A stretch of 64,000 bases of DNA from Kitasatospora xanthocidica (GCF_014656195.1 NZ_BNBY01000023.1:17337-81336); one strand, 5' to 3'; positions 25,050 through 34,272 are shown, counted from the stretch's first letter. Made by a program: numbers and translations. Notes: generated from the sequence alone by a model not told the origin.

Positions 25050-28000
25050 TCAGAGTCGCCAGCGCACCGGTTGCTCCGGGCGGTAGGCGCAGGACCGTCC
25101 GGTGGTCACGGAGGCGGCGAGGTGCCGGCCGAGCTCGGGGTGCTCGCGTTCGATGTGCCGCAGGGCGTCCCGGATCCGGGCGGTGACGGTGGTGCGGGCG
25201 CGTTCCCCGGCGTCGCCGAGGCGGCGGGGGCGCCCGCCGAGGCCGTAGGCGCCGCGCAGCTCGGCGACCAGCGCGTCGCGCTCCCGCTCGGCCCGGTCCA
25301 GCCCGGGCAGGTCGTCGCGGTCGCGGGCCTCGGCGATCTCCTCGTCGAGGCGCTCCAGCCGGGCCCGGTAGGCGACGCGGGCCCGTTCGTCGGCGCGTTC
25401 GTCGCTGCCGGTGGGCGGGAGGTCCTCGCCGCCCAGCAGCCGGGTGGCGGGGAGCTCCCGGCCGGGGGAGGAGAGCAGCAGCGCCAGGTCGTGCAAGCCC
25501 TTGGCGTCCTTGAGGACCACCGTGCGGCCGCGGTACCCGAGCGTCCACAGCTGCCCGTCCCGGTGGAAGACGTGGTCGTCGTCCGTCCGGGCCAGCGCGG
25601 CGCGGGCCCCCTCGCGCAGCCAGTCCAGGCCCAGCTCGGCGGCGGTGGCCTGAGCCTGGCCGAGCAGCAGCCGGCCGCGTTCGCCCGAGGGCTCGTGGGC
25701 GCACAGTGCCCGGCCGAGTTCCAGCCGGGCCCGGACCGCGAACGGCCGGGCGCCGAGCCGGTCGGCGGCGTCCAGGGCGTCCGTCAGGTGCCGGACGGCC
25801 TCCGGCCCGTCGGCGGCCAGGCCCAGGTAGAGCGCCACCGGGCCCAGCACGGCGACCCCGCCGCCGACCACGATGGTCTCCTCCGCGTACGGGAGCAGCC
25901 GCCGGTAGCGGTCCGCGCGCACCTCCGGCACGTCGGCCGCGACGGCGATCTCCACGTCGAAGGCCAGACCGGCCAGCGCCCGCCAGCGGAAGCGGGACAG
26001 GTCCTCGGCCGGGGGCAGGGCCCGCAGGACGGCGGCGGCCGCCTCGGTCTCGCCGGCCGCCAGGTGGTCGAGGCAGCGCCAGTGCGGCAGGAACTCGGGC
26101 GGCAGCCCGGCCTCGCCGTACTCGGCCAGGGTCGCCGAGACACCGGTCGGCCCCGCCCGGGCCAGCGCACCGGCGATCCGCTGGGTGGCGGCCACCCCGG
26201 CGCCGTCCGGTTCGCCGATCGCCTCGGCGAACTCGGCGGCCTCGTCGGACAGTTGCTCGGCCTCCCGGAAACGGCCGCGGAGCAGGGCCCAGGCGGCCTC
26301 GCGCGAGCGGACCAGGTATCGGGCGCGCGGCAGCCGGCACCGCCCGGCCGCGTCCGCCGCCCGGTGCAGCGCCTCCGCCGCACCCGGGTCGGCGAGTTCC
26401 AGCAGGGCCACGAAGCGGCACAGGGCGCCCTCGAACTCCAGCGCCGCGTCCCGCGCGTCCACCGCCGCCGCCACCAGGCCGTCCGCGAGGGCCAGCCGGC
26501 GGTGTGCGGTGCCCGGCGCCCACTCGACGTCGTGCCGCGCGAACAGCGCGGTGGCCAGCGCGTGCGGATCACCGGCGGCGCGCGCCCGGTCGGCCGCCCG
26601 CCGGGCGAGTTCCCGGGCCAGGTCGGGCTCCCGCTCCGGGCCGTCGGCCAGCTCCCTGGCCAGGGCGGCCAGCACCTCGGCGTGCACGGCCGGGTGCGGC
26701 CCGCCGGCCAGGGCCGCCTCGGCGCGCTCCAGCCAGCCGACCACCACACGCGGCGAGTCACCGCTGCGCACGCCCGCCTGGTGCAGCCCCAGCGCGGCCG
26801 CCGCCAGCAGCTCGGGCCGGTTCCCGGCTCGGGCGGCCGCCTCGGCGAGCCCGGCGAACCGGCGGGCGGCCGAGTCCCGCGCCCCGGCGCGCAGCTCCGC
26901 CCCCGCCAGGGCGGCGCGCAGCCGCAGCGCCGCGGGATCGTCCGGGGCGGTGAGCCGGACGGCCTGGTGCCACCAGCGGGCGGCCTCCTCGTACGCCAGC
27001 AGGCCCATGGCCTCCTCGGCGGCCAGGACGGCGTGACGGACCGCGGGCTCCACCGGGCCGAACGGCAGCGCCTGCCCGTGGTGCCAGGCCAGCTCGGCCG
27101 GTCCGGCGGTGCCGGCCAGGGCCCGCGCGGCGGCCAGGTGGGCCTCGGCGCGGCGGGCCGGATCGAGCCGGGCGACGAGCTCCTCGCGGAAGAGGTCGTG
27201 GACGAAGCGGTAGCCGTCGGGGCCGTCCCGGGCGACGATCCGGGCGAGCAGGGCGGGCTCCAGCAGGCCGGGGACCTCGGCGGCGGGCCGCGCGGTGACG
27301 GCGGCCAGCCCGGCGACGGTGAAGGTGCGGCCGAGCACCGCGGCGCCGCCCAAGGCGCGGGCCGTGCGGTCCGGCAGCCGGGCCAGGCGCCGGGCCACCG
27401 TCTGGCCGACGGCGGTGGGCACGGTCGGGTTGTCGCTGCCCGCCGGGTTGCCGCTGCCGGCGGCGCGCAGCCGGGCGACCTGCTGGACGAAGAAGGGGTT
27501 GCCGCCGGTCCGCCGGTGCACCAGGGAGGCGGTCTCGGCCGTCGCAGGTGGTCCGCAGCGGTTCAGCAGCGTTCCGACCCCCGTCGCGTCCAGGCCGCCG
27601 AGCAGCACCACCTCGGCGCCGGGCAGCGCTGGCAGCGGGTGCCCGGCGGGCAGTTCGACGTCCCGGTAGGTGCCGATCAGCAGCAGCGGCTCGTGCCGGG
27701 CGCGCCGGCCCAGGTGGCCGAGCAGCAGGACCGAGGCGGTGTCCGCCCACTGCAGGTCGTCCAGGACCACGACCAGCGGGCGGCCGTCCCGCAGCAGCAG
27801 ACCGGCGATCCGGTCGAACAGGGCCAGCCGGGAGTCCTCGGCGGCGGCCGTGGCCGGCTCCCGGGGCGTGGTCGGCTCCGGGACGGTGGTCGGCTCCGGG
27901 ACTGCGCCCGGCTCCCGGGCCGTGGCCGGATCCCGCACTGTGACCGGCGCCCGGACGAACGGCTCCGCCCGCCCGGTGACGGCGCGCACGACCTGCTGCC

Positions 28001-28235
28001 AGGGCCAGAGCCCGGGCGCGGCGCCGCCGTCCTCGCAGCCTCCCCACACCGCCGTCAGCCCGGCACCGCGGGCGTAGCGCACGACCTCGGCGGCGAGCGC
28101 GGTCTTCCCGATCCCGGGCTCCCCGGCCAGCAGCACCAGGGCGCCGCGGCCGGCGGCGGCGTCGTCCACCGCACGGCACAGGGAGGTCAGCAGCGCCGCC
28201 CGGCCGACGAGGTCCGACTCAACCGGCGAGCCCAC
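25050..28235 (-). CDS. large AAA/STAND-type ATPase regulator
   Basis: 1061 residues from GTG 28235. The N-terminal ATPase has Walker A (AGEPGIGKTAL) and Walker B (RPLVVVLDDLQWAD). A long TPR-like Ala/Leu-rich helical middle follows. The C-terminal region (LWTLGYRGRTVVLKDAKGL, then RARVAYRARLERL and SVTTGRSCAYRPEQPVRW) is a conserved actinobacterial output domain that lacks the usual LuxR helix-turn-helix. Such proteins are signal-transduction ATPases. Its position upstream of, and in line with, the methyltransferase-amidase pair suggests it regulates them. Confidence 0.85.
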   Translation of the reverse strand: MGSPVESDLVGRAALLTSLCRAVDDAAAGRGALVLLAGEPGIGKTALAAEVVRYARGAGLTAVWGGCEDGGAAPGLWPWQQVVRAVTGRAEPFVRAPVTVRDPATAREPGAVPEPTTVPEPTTPREPATAAAEDSRLALFDRIAGLLLRDGRPLVVVLDDLQWADTASVLLLGHLGRRARHEPLLLIGTYRDVELPAGHPLPALPGAEVVLLGGLDATGVGTLLNRCGPPATAETASLVHRRTGGNPFFVQQVARLRAAGSGNPAGSDNPTVPTAVGQTVARRLARLPDRTARALGGAAVLGRTFTVAGLAAVTARPAAEVPGLLEPALLARIVARDGPDGYRFVHDLFREELVARLDPARRAEAHLAAARALAGTAGPAELAWHHGQALPFGPVEPAVRHAVLAAEEAMGLLAYEEAARWWHQAVRLTAPDDPAALRLRAALAGAELRAGARDSAARRFAGLAEAAARAGNRPELLAAAALGLHQAGVRSGDSPRVVVGWLERAEAALAGGPHPAVHAEVLAALARELADGPEREPDLARELARRAADRARAAGDPHALATALFARHDVEWAPGTAHRRLALADGLVAAAVDARDAALEFEGALCRFVALLELADPGAAEALHRAADAAGRCRLPRARYLVRSREAAWALLRGRFREAEQLSDEAAEFAEAIGEPDGAGVAATQRIAGALARAGPTGVSATLAEYGEAGLPPEFLPHWRCLDHLAAGETEAAAAVLRALPPAEDLSRFRWRALAGLAFDVEIAVAADVPEVRADRYRRLLPYAEETIVVGGGVAVLGPVALYLGLAADGPEAVRHLTDALDAADRLGARPFAVRARLELGRALCAHEPSGERGRLLLGQAQATAAELGLDWLREGARAALARTDDDHVFHRDGQLWTLGYRGRTVVLKDAKGLHDLALLLSSPGRELPATRLLGGEDLPPTGSDERADERARVAYRARLERLDEEIAEARDRDDLPGLDRAERERDALVAELRGAYGLGGRPRRLGDAGERARTTVTARIRDALRHIEREHPELGRHLAASVTTGRSCAYRPEQPVRWRL

Positions 28236-28300
28236 ACCGGCATTCTCCCACCGGGGCGGCCGGGTGCGCCGGGCGCGTCAGGCGCGCCGGGTGGACGGCG

Positions 28301-28350
28301 GGCGTCGGGCGGGTCGGCGTCGGGTGGGTCGAGGGCGTCGGGCGGGTCGG
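28301..28350. repeat. degenerate 15-16-bp tandem repeats
   Basis: GGCGTCGGGCGGGTCG-like units occur at 28301-28316, 28317-28331 and 28334-28350, in the gap between the AAA regulator start and the universal stress gene stop. This is low-complexity spacer. Confidence 0.55.
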
Positions 28351-28355
28351 CTCCG

Positions 28356-28805
28356 TCACGCGGAGCCGGTCTCCGGGCGGACGATGACCACCGGGCAGGC
28401 GGCGTGCTGCGCGCAGCGGGTGCTCACCGAGCCGAGCAGGGCGCGGGTGAAACCGCTGTGGCCGTGGCTGCCGACGACCAGGATCTCCGCGCCCCGCGAG
28501 GCGTTCAGCAGGACGTCCGAGGGGTCGCCCAGCACCATCGTCGTGCGGACCTCCACCGGGCGGTCCGCGCCGAGCACCGTCCGGAGCTCGTCGGTGAACC
28601 GCCGCTCGGCGAGGTCCCGGTCGAAGGACATGTCGACCACCGGCGCCGACCAGCCGACGCGGCTCGGCGGCTCCCACGCGCCCACCGCGTCCACGACGCC
28701 GCCGATCAGCGTGGCGTGCCGGAGCGCCCAGCGCAGCGCGGCGTGCGACGACGGCGAGCCGTCGACGCCGACCACCACGCGGGGAGCGGAGTCGTGCGCG
28801 TCCAT
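28356..28805 (-). CDS. universal stress protein (UspA), single domain
   Basis: 149 residues. The N-terminal strand VVVGVDGSPSS and the C-terminal nucleotide loop VGSHGHSGFTRALLGSVS are the ATP-binding UspA signature (G-2x-G-9x-G-S type). ATG 28805. A second, tandem-domain USP lies 2.5 kb away, and the neighbouring genes are also stress-linked. Expression in dormancy or low oxygen is typical of the family; nothing in the sequence proves it here. Confidence 0.93.
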   Translation of the reverse strand: MDAHDSAPRVVVGVDGSPSSHAALRWALRHATLIGGVVDAVGAWEPPSRVGWSAPVVDMSFDRDLAERRFTDELRTVLGADRPVEVRTTMVLGDPSDVLLNASRGAEILVVGSHGHSGFTRALLGSVSTRCAQHAACPVVIVRPETGSA

Positions 28806-28918
28806 GTGCCACCGTCCTGTCGGTCGTCGCCCCTGCCACCACGGTGCGGGCCGTCCGGAGCCGCCGCCAGCACGGGTCCGGCACCCGGGTGACGGTCGCG
28901 GCGGCCCCGGGTGCGGGC

Positions 28919-29482
28919 TCAGCCGGCCAGGCCGGATAGCACCTCGGCGCCCGGCAGCCGCGCCAGTGCCCAGCCGGGGAGGATCAGCTTGCCCCGGCGC
29001 CGACCGCTGCCGACCAGGACGTACGGGGCCGCGGCCACCGCCTCGTCGATGAGCAGCGGCCAGCCGGCGGGGAGGCCGACGGGGGTGATGCCGCCGTACT
29101 CCATGCCGGTCAGCTCGACCGCGGTGTCCATCGGGGCGAAGGAGGCCTTGCGCGCGCCCAGGTGGGTGCGGACCGTCCGGTTGACGTCGACGCGGGTGGT
29201 GGCCAGGGCCAGGCACGCGGCGTGGGTGATCTCGCCGGCCCGCTTGGCGGCGACCACCACGCAGTTCGCGGACAGCTCCGGCGGGGTGTCGTAGGCCTCG
29301 CAGAACACCGCGGTGTCGGCCTTCCCGGGGTCGGTGTCCACGTAGAGCACGGAGGTGGCGGCCTCCCGGGCGTCCCAGTTCTTCAGGGCGTCGGCCACCG
29401 GGCCGGCGAGGTCGTCGCCGACCTCCAGTGCCGCGAAGGCGGCCGGGAAGGATCCGAAGGGCGGGGGTACGGGCTCACTCAT
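28919..29482 (-). CDS. YbaK/EbsC-family aminoacyl-tRNA deacylase-like protein
   Basis: 187 residues from ATG 29482. The YbaK fold is seen in NCVVVAAKRAGEITHAACLA, RVDVNRTVRTHLGARKASFA, the Gly-rich GMEYGGITPVGLP and the C-terminal YVLVGSGRRRGKLILPG. Members remove mischarged amino acids from tRNA. The canonical substrate-pocket Lys appears to be in AAKRAG. A stand-alone copy; substrate tRNA not predictable. Confidence 0.87.
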   Translation of the reverse strand: MSEPVPPPFGSFPAAFAALEVGDDLAGPVADALKNWDAREAATSVLYVDTDPGKADTAVFCEAYDTPPELSANCVVVAAKRAGEITHAACLALATTRVDVNRTVRTHLGARKASFAPMDTAVELTGMEYGGITPVGLPAGWPLLIDEAVAAAPYVLVGSGRRRGKLILPGWALARLPGAEVLSGLAG

Positions 29483-29547
29483 GCCCGGACTGTAGCGCGG
29501 CCGCCCGGTGGTGCGGGCGGCCACCGGGGTTCCGCCGTCCGGACCAC

Positions 29548-30021
29548 CTACCCCCAGTACCCGGTGTGCGGGGCGGCGGCCTCCTCGTACAGGTGCGGCC
29601 CCGACGCCTCCACGGTGTTGCCGCCGGCCGCGAAGACCTGGCGGCACGGCAGGTCGAGCACCGGCTCGTCCGGGTCGACCCCCGCGATGGCGTTCAGCTC
29701 GGTGGCGGAGAGCGCGTAGACGACCCGTCGGATGCCGCTCCAGTAGATCGCGCCGGCGCACATCGCGCAGGGCTCGGTGCTGCTGTAGAGGACGGCCCCG
29801 GTCAGCTGGGCCGGGGCGAGCGTGCGGGTCGCCGCCCGCACCAGGTTGGTCTCCGCGTGGGCGGTGACGTCGCGGTCGGACAGCACGGAGTTCTCGGCGG
29901 TGAGCAGGACCTTCCCGGCGGGGTCGGTGAGCAGCGCGCCGAAGGGGTGGTTGCCGTGCGCCCGCGCGCTGTGCGCGAGCTCGATGGTGGCGAGCAGGTG
30001 GGCGCGGGTGAGTTCGTCCAT
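29548..30021 (-). CDS. nucleoside/nucleobase deaminase (CDA fold)
   Basis: 157 residues. Zinc ligands and the catalytic Glu are intact: HAE in TAHAETNLVRAA and PCAMC in STEPCAMCAGAIYWSG. Closest by pattern to guanine deaminase or related purine or cytosine deaminases; the C-terminal ATGYWG-like tail differs from TadA. Divergent from the kinase-like gene at 30125, with a palindrome between them. Confidence 0.88.
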   Translation of the reverse strand: MDELTRAHLLATIELAHSARAHGNHPFGALLTDPAGKVLLTAENSVLSDRDVTAHAETNLVRAATRTLAPAQLTGAVLYSSTEPCAMCAGAIYWSGIRRVVYALSATELNAIAGVDPDEPVLDLPCRQVFAAGGNTVEASGPHLYEEAAAPHTGYWG

Positions 30022-30052
30022 GGCGTGTTCCTCCGGGATGCGCGGGTGGTGG

Positions 30053-30068
30053 CGTTAAACGTATAACG
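30053..30068. promoter_or_regulatory. near-perfect palindrome in a divergent promoter
   Basis: CGTTAAACGTATAACG matches its own reverse complement in 14 of 16 positions and includes a TATAAC -10-like hexamer (plus) and TTATAC (minus). It sits between the deaminase (minus) and kinase-like (plus) genes. Probable operator for a TetR- or MarR-type regulator controlling one or both. Confidence 0.5.
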
Positions 30069-30124
30069 AAGGGCGTTGCCCGGAAACGGCCCGGCCGTGG
30101 CCCCGTACGAGGCAGGATGCCCGG

Positions 30125-31252
30125 GTGAACGCGATCATGCATGCCGCCGAACGGCTGCTGGCCACCCGGCTCTCCGACCCCGTCGACCTGGGTGGCAGCC
30201 GGCGCACCACCGTGCTGCGCTGCCGGACGGCCGACGGACGGAGCGTCGTCCTCAAGGCCTACACCGGCGGGTCCGACGCGCTGCGCGGCTTCACCGCGGA
30301 GGCGGCCGGGCTCGCGCTCGGACTGGCCGGCCCGGAGGTGCTCGGGGTGGACCCGGAGGTGCCGCTGCTGGTCCTGGCGGACCTCGGCGACGCGCCGACC
30401 CTCGCCGACGTGCTGCTGGGGGACGACCCGAAGGCCGCCGAGGAGGGGCTGCTGGCCTGGGCCCGCGGGCTCGGCCGGCTGGCCGCCCGCTCGGTGGACC
30501 GGCGCGCGGAGCTCACCCGGCTGTGGGCGCGCTACGACCGGGGCATGCCGAGCTGGGACGACGAGCCGTGGATCCCGCGGGTCGTCGCCGCCCTCCCCGG
30601 CAGGCTCGAAGCGGCCGGGGTCACCGCGCCGCCCGGCCTCGCCGACGAGCTCGCCCGGATCGGGACGGCGGGCGGGGAGGAGTACCCGGCGTTCAGCCCG
30701 GGGGACACCTGCCCGGACAACAACCTGCTCACCCCGGACGGCCTGCGGCTGATCGACTTCGAGGCGGCCTCCTTCCAGTCGGTGTTCCTGACCGCGGCGT
30801 ACTGCCGGATGCCGTTCTCCACCTGCTGGTGCGTCTTCGCCCTCCCGGCCGGGCTCGCCCGGCGGATCGAGGAGGCGTACCGGGCCGAGGTCGTCCCGGT
30901 CTACCCGGCGCTGGCCGAGGACGCGGTGTGGGAGGCCGGGATACGCGAGGCCGTCGTGGTGTGGACGGTGAGCGCGACCGCGAGCCTGCTGCCGCGGACG
31001 GTCGAGGACGGCCCGATGCACCGCACCCGGCGGCCGGTGGCGACCAGGCGCCAGGTGCTGAGGCACCGCTGGGAGACGGCGGCGGCGCTGGAAGGGTTCG
31101 CCGCGTCCCCCGGGTTGCCAGCGTTCGCCGCGTCCCCCGCGTTCACCGAGACGATGCGCCGGCTGCTGCGGGACGTCGCCGGCGGCTGGCGGGTCGACCC
31201 GCTGCCGGGCTACCCCTGCTTCGCGCACCGGGAACCGTCGGACACGCCCTGA
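30125..31252 (+). CDS. aminoglycoside-phosphotransferase-like kinase
   Basis: 375 residues from GTG 30125. The fold is kinase-like: VVLKAYTG supplies the ATP-binding Lys, SPGDTCPDNNLL the catalytic loop with Asp194 and Asn199, and RLIDFEAASF the Mg-binding Asp211. The usual HGD of the catalytic loop is PGD here, so the conserved His is lost. The family phosphorylates small molecules such as antibiotics, choline and homoserine; the substrate is unknown. The C-terminus has a duplicated FAASPGLPAFAASP segment. Confidence 0.72.
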   Translation: MNAIMHAAERLLATRLSDPVDLGGSRRTTVLRCRTADGRSVVLKAYTGGSDALRGFTAEAAGLALGLAGPEVLGVDPEVPLLVLADLGDAPTLADVLLGDDPKAAEEGLLAWARGLGRLAARSVDRRAELTRLWARYDRGMPSWDDEPWIPRVVAALPGRLEAAGVTAPPGLADELARIGTAGGEEYPAFSPGDTCPDNNLLTPDGLRLIDFEAASFQSVFLTAAYCRMPFSTCWCVFALPAGLARRIEEAYRAEVVPVYPALAEDAVWEAGIREAVVVWTVSATASLLPRTVEDGPMHRTRRPVATRRQVLRHRWETAAALEGFAASPGLPAFAASPAFTETMRRLLRDVAGGWRVDPLPGYPCFAHREPSDTP

Positions 31253-31260
31253 GCGCCCGG

Positions 31261-32106
31261 TCAGTCGTACGGGACGACGGCGACCGGGCAGTGGACGTGG
31301 TGGATCGCGGCGTGGGCCACCGGGCCGAGGTGGTGACGCCGTGGCATGCGGTGGTGGCGGCGGCCCAGGACGAGCAGCCGGGCCGTCGCCGCCGCGGTCA
31401 CGAGCTCGACGGCGGGCTTGCCCCGGACGAGGTCGGTCGTCACGGCCACCTCGGGGTGGCGGGCCCGCCAGGACTCCAGGGCCTCGGCGAGATCCGCCCG
31501 TTCGCCGGCCGACACCTCGCCCTCCAGCCCGCCGATCGCGCCGTAGGACATGTGCTCGCTGCCGGCCGGCGGCGCCCAGACGTGCACCACGCGCAGCGGC
31601 GCCGAACGGAGCGCGGCGGCCTCGAAGGCGAAGGCCAGCACCGGCTCCGCCGGGCGCGCCAGGTCCAGGCCGACCGTCACCGGGCCGCTCGCCTCCTCCT
31701 CGCCGGCCCGGACCAGCACCACCGGGCAGTCGGCGCGGCGCAGCACCTCCTGGCTGACCGAGCCGACCAGGAAACCGCGGAGGGTGCCCAGGCCGCGCGA
31801 GCCGAGGACCAGCACGGCCGCGCGCCGGGCGGCCTCCTCCAGCGCCTCGGCGGGGTCGGTGGTCACCGACGAGGAGGAGACCGCCACCCCGGGCGCCAGG
31901 GCGCCGAGCTCGGCCTCGCGCTCGGCGAGCCGGGCCAGCGCCCGCTGGTAGCTCTGGTCGCTGCCGACCACGTCGTGCTTCGGCCAGGGCCAGGCCTGGA
32001 GGAGCTCGACGGGCAGGCCGCGGCGGTGCGCCTCGCGGGCGCCCCACTCGGTGGCGGTCAGGCTCTCGGGCGAGCCGTCGAAGCCGACGACCACGGATCC
32101 GGTCAT
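31261..32106 (-). CDS. universal stress protein, tandem UspA domains
   Basis: 281 residues with two UspA units. The first starts VVVGFDGSPES and ends LGSRGLGTLRGFLVGSVS. The second starts VTVGLDLARP and ends LGRRHHRMPRRHHLGPVA, where the nucleotide loop is degenerate and His/Arg-rich. So only the first domain looks competent for ATP binding. ATG 32106 has a GAGGAGG site. Convergent with the kinase-like gene. Confidence 0.92.
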   Translation of the reverse strand: MTGSVVVGFDGSPESLTATEWGAREAHRRGLPVELLQAWPWPKHDVVGSDQSYQRALARLAEREAELGALAPGVAVSSSSVTTDPAEALEEAARRAAVLVLGSRGLGTLRGFLVGSVSQEVLRRADCPVVLVRAGEEEASGPVTVGLDLARPAEPVLAFAFEAAALRSAPLRVVHVWAPPAGSEHMSYGAIGGLEGEVSAGERADLAEALESWRARHPEVAVTTDLVRGKPAVELVTAAATARLLVLGRRHHRMPRRHHLGPVAHAAIHHVHCPVAVVPYD

Positions 32107-32228
32107 GGCGTCCTCCTCGGTTCCGCCTCGATTCCGCGGCGGTCGCGGGCGGCGCCGCCCGGCGCCACGGGTGCGGCCCCAGTATCGGCAGTGGGCGCGA
32201 TCGGCGCCTCCCGGGGCGGGCACGGAAC

Positions 32229-32295
32229 GGCGTGACCCCGGGGCGGGTGCGGAACGGCGTGGCCCCGGGGCCGGCGCGGGCCCCGGGGTCACGCC
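32229..32295 (-). terminator. long-armed terminator of the GntR-ABC operon
   Basis: GGCGTGACCCCGGGGC (32229-32244) is exactly complementary to 32280-32295. A near-copy of the left arm (GGCGTGGCCCCGGGGC, 32255-32270) lies in the loop and gives a competing fold. It starts 17 nt after the permease stop. No other feature is seen in 32107-32311. Confidence 0.75.
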
Positions 32296-32311
32296 TCTTT
32301 CCGGCTCTGCC

Positions 32312-33337
32312 TCAGGTGCGGATCCGGCGGAAGACGACCACCAGGATGACGGCGGTGAGCGCCAGCAGGATCCCGGCCTCGACGAGCTGGATCGGCACCA
32401 GGTGGTCGACCGGGTGGTAGCGGAGCCAGGCGGCGGTGGCGTTGTCGCAGCGGTCCGAGAACAGACAGGTGTCGGAGGAGACCCTGCTGCCGTCGGCCAG
32501 CACGGCACCGCGGTCGATCAGCCAGGCGTTGGGGGGCTGCGCGGCGCCCAGCCCCGTCGCCCGGTCGGGCAGTGCGGTCACCTCGTCCACGACGGGCCGG
32601 AAGTACGGGCGGCCCCAGCGGATGATCCCGTGCATGGCAGCGACCAGCGCGCCGGTCAGGAACATCGCCGGCAGCGTACGGCGCACCAGCCGGCCGACCA
32701 GCACACCCAGCGCCAGCGCGAACAGCGACCAGGCGACCGGTGCCAACCCGAGGGCCGGGTAGGTGAAGAACTGGAACGGCGGGTCGAAGGCGCCCTGACC
32801 GTGCACGACGTCCGTCCACCACACCCAGGTCATCAGGGAGGCGACGGTGCCGCTGAAGACCAGGACGGCGAGACCGGGCACCGCGAGGCGGGCGGCCAGC
32901 CAGCGCACCGGGCTGACGGACTGCGCGCGGATCAGCCGGATAGTGCCGCGCTCGTACTCCTGGGCCAGCAGCGGCGCGCCGATGAACACGCCGATCAGCA
33001 GCGGCACGGCGGTGACCGCGGGCTGGAGGACGGAGACGAACCAGAAGTTCGGCCGGTTGATCGGTGAGAGCAGGGTCCAGCACCGGGCGTCGGACCAGGT
33101 CTCGGGCTCGTAGCAGCCGGTGCGCTTCAGGACGCCCACGGTGTGCCGGATGACGACGTGTATCCAGACCAGGTCGGCCGCCACCACGACCAGCAGCGCG
33201 GCCAGGGTCCACAGCACCGCCCTGTTCTGACGAAGTGTCAGCCAGAGCAGGCCGCGCAGCCCGGGCGCGGCGGGGCGTCGGGCACCGGAGATGGGTGCGG
33301 GGGCGGTGGCGCGGTCGGGCAGGACGTCGGTGTTCAT
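32312..33337 (-). CDS. ABC transporter permease
   Basis: 341 residues with about six helices and two extracytoplasmic regions. A Cys-containing loop (KRTGCYEPETWSDARCW) could form a disulfide. The YERGTIRLIRAQSVSPVRWL segment is typical of ABC-2-type permeases that follow the first helices. The ATG overlaps the ATPase stop (ATGA). It works with the preceding ATPase under a YtrA-type GntR regulator, an arrangement linked to envelope or antibiotic stress. Confidence 0.88.
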   Translation of the reverse strand: MNTDVLPDRATAPAPISGARRPAAPGLRGLLWLTLRQNRAVLWTLAALLVVVAADLVWIHVVIRHTVGVLKRTGCYEPETWSDARCWTLLSPINRPNFWFVSVLQPAVTAVPLLIGVFIGAPLLAQEYERGTIRLIRAQSVSPVRWLAARLAVPGLAVLVFSGTVASLMTWVWWTDVVHGQGAFDPPFQFFTYPALGLAPVAWSLFALALGVLVGRLVRRTLPAMFLTGALVAAMHGIIRWGRPYFRPVVDEVTALPDRATGLGAAQPPNAWLIDRGAVLADGSRVSSDTCLFSDRCDNATAAWLRYHPVDHLVPIQLVEAGILLALTAVILVVVFRRIRT

Positions 33338-34272
33338 GCGGCGGCCTCGTGGTCGGTGTGGTGGTCGTCGGCCGGGGTGGTGCCCGGTCGCGGGTCGGCC
33401 GGTGCGCGGAGGTAGCCCAGCAGCAGCTCCTCCAGGCTGGGCCGCTCGCTCTCCCAACGGCCGTCCGGCTCCCAACGGCCTTCCAGGGGCTCAGCGGTGC
33501 GCACCAGCGCGGTGGCCTGACGGCCCCCGACGCGCCGCTCGACCACCAGGTCGGCCGGGAGCTCGGCGTCCTCGGCGGGCCCGGTCAGCAGTCGGTGCCC
33601 GTCCAGGACCTCGTCCAGGTCGCCGGCCAGCCGGATCCCCCCGCGCTGGACGAGCAGCACGTGGTCGATGACGCCGTCCAGTTCGGGCAGGATGTGGGAG
33701 GAGACCACGATGGTGGTACCGCGCTCGGCGGCGGCCGACATCAGGGTGCCCATCAGCTGGTGCCGGGCGAGCGGGTCCAGGTCGGCCATCGGTTCGTCGA
33801 GCAGCAGCAGATCGGGGACCTTGCCGAGCGCGAGCGCCAGCGAGACCCGGGTGCGCTGGCCGCCGGAGAGCGATCCGATCCGCGCCTTGGGCCGCAACTC
33901 GCCCTGGTCGACGACGCGCTGGGCCGCCTCCTGGTCCCAGCCCGGGTTGAGCTCGCGCCCCATCCGCAGGGTCTCGGTGACGGTCAGGCCCGGATAGAGC
34001 GGCTTGTCCTGTGCCACGTACGCCACCCGGGCGCGTTGCCCCGGGCTGCCGGCAGCTTCGCCGAAGACCCGCAACTCACCCTCGGTCGGAGTCAGTTGGC
34101 GGGCAGCGAGGGCGAGCAGGGTGCTCTTGCCGGCGCCGTTGGGGCCCACCACGCCGCAGATCCGCCCGGTCGGGACGGTGAAGTCGCAGCCCCGCAGGGC
34201 CCAGCCGCCCCGGTAGCGCCGGCCGAGGCCGACGGCCTCCAACGCGGGCGTCATGGTCGTCGGGTCGTCCAC
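33334..34272 (-). CDS. ABC transporter ATPase
   Basis: 312 residues. Walker A GPNGAGKST, Q-loop YVAQDKPLYPG, signature LSGGQRTRVSLALAL, Walker B LLLLDEPMADLD and the switch His in SSHILPELD are all present. The last 60 residues are a variable Arg/Glu/Asp/His-rich tail. GTG 34272 follows a GGGGGGA stretch. It lies 18 bp after the GntR gene and is coupled to the permease. Confidence 0.93.
   Translation of the reverse strand: MDDPTTMTPALEAVGLGRRYRGGWALRGCDFTVPTGRICGVVGPNGAGKSTLLALAARQLTPTEGELRVFGEAAGSPGQRARVAYVAQDKPLYPGLTVTETLRMGRELNPGWDQEAAQRVVDQGELRPKARIGSLSGGQRTRVSLALALGKVPDLLLLDEPMADLDPLARHQLMGTLMSAAAERGTTIVVSSHILPELDGVIDHVLLVQRGGIRLAGDLDEVLDGHRLLTGPAEDAELPADLVVERRVGGRQATALVRTAEPLEGRWEPDGRWESERPSLEELLLGYLRAPADPRPGTTPADDHHTDHEAAA

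Noticed and set aside
22390..26523. A 1377-codon continuous minus frame spanning amidase, methyltransferase and regulator
   Set aside because: Only the 3' part (amidase, 22390-23838) is protein-like. The rest is out-of-frame Arg/Gly/Pro sequence over two real genes in other frames.
28236..28355. GGGCGGGTCG repeats as a regulatory array
   Set aside because: They are degenerate low-complexity sequence in a short gap, without symmetry or helical phasing.
24999..28892. A 1297-codon open frame on the plus strand opposite the AAA regulator
   Set aside because: It is the GC-rich shadow of the minus-strand AAA gene: Gly/Arg/Gln-rich with no domain and no ribosome site, while the minus frame has Walker motifs.
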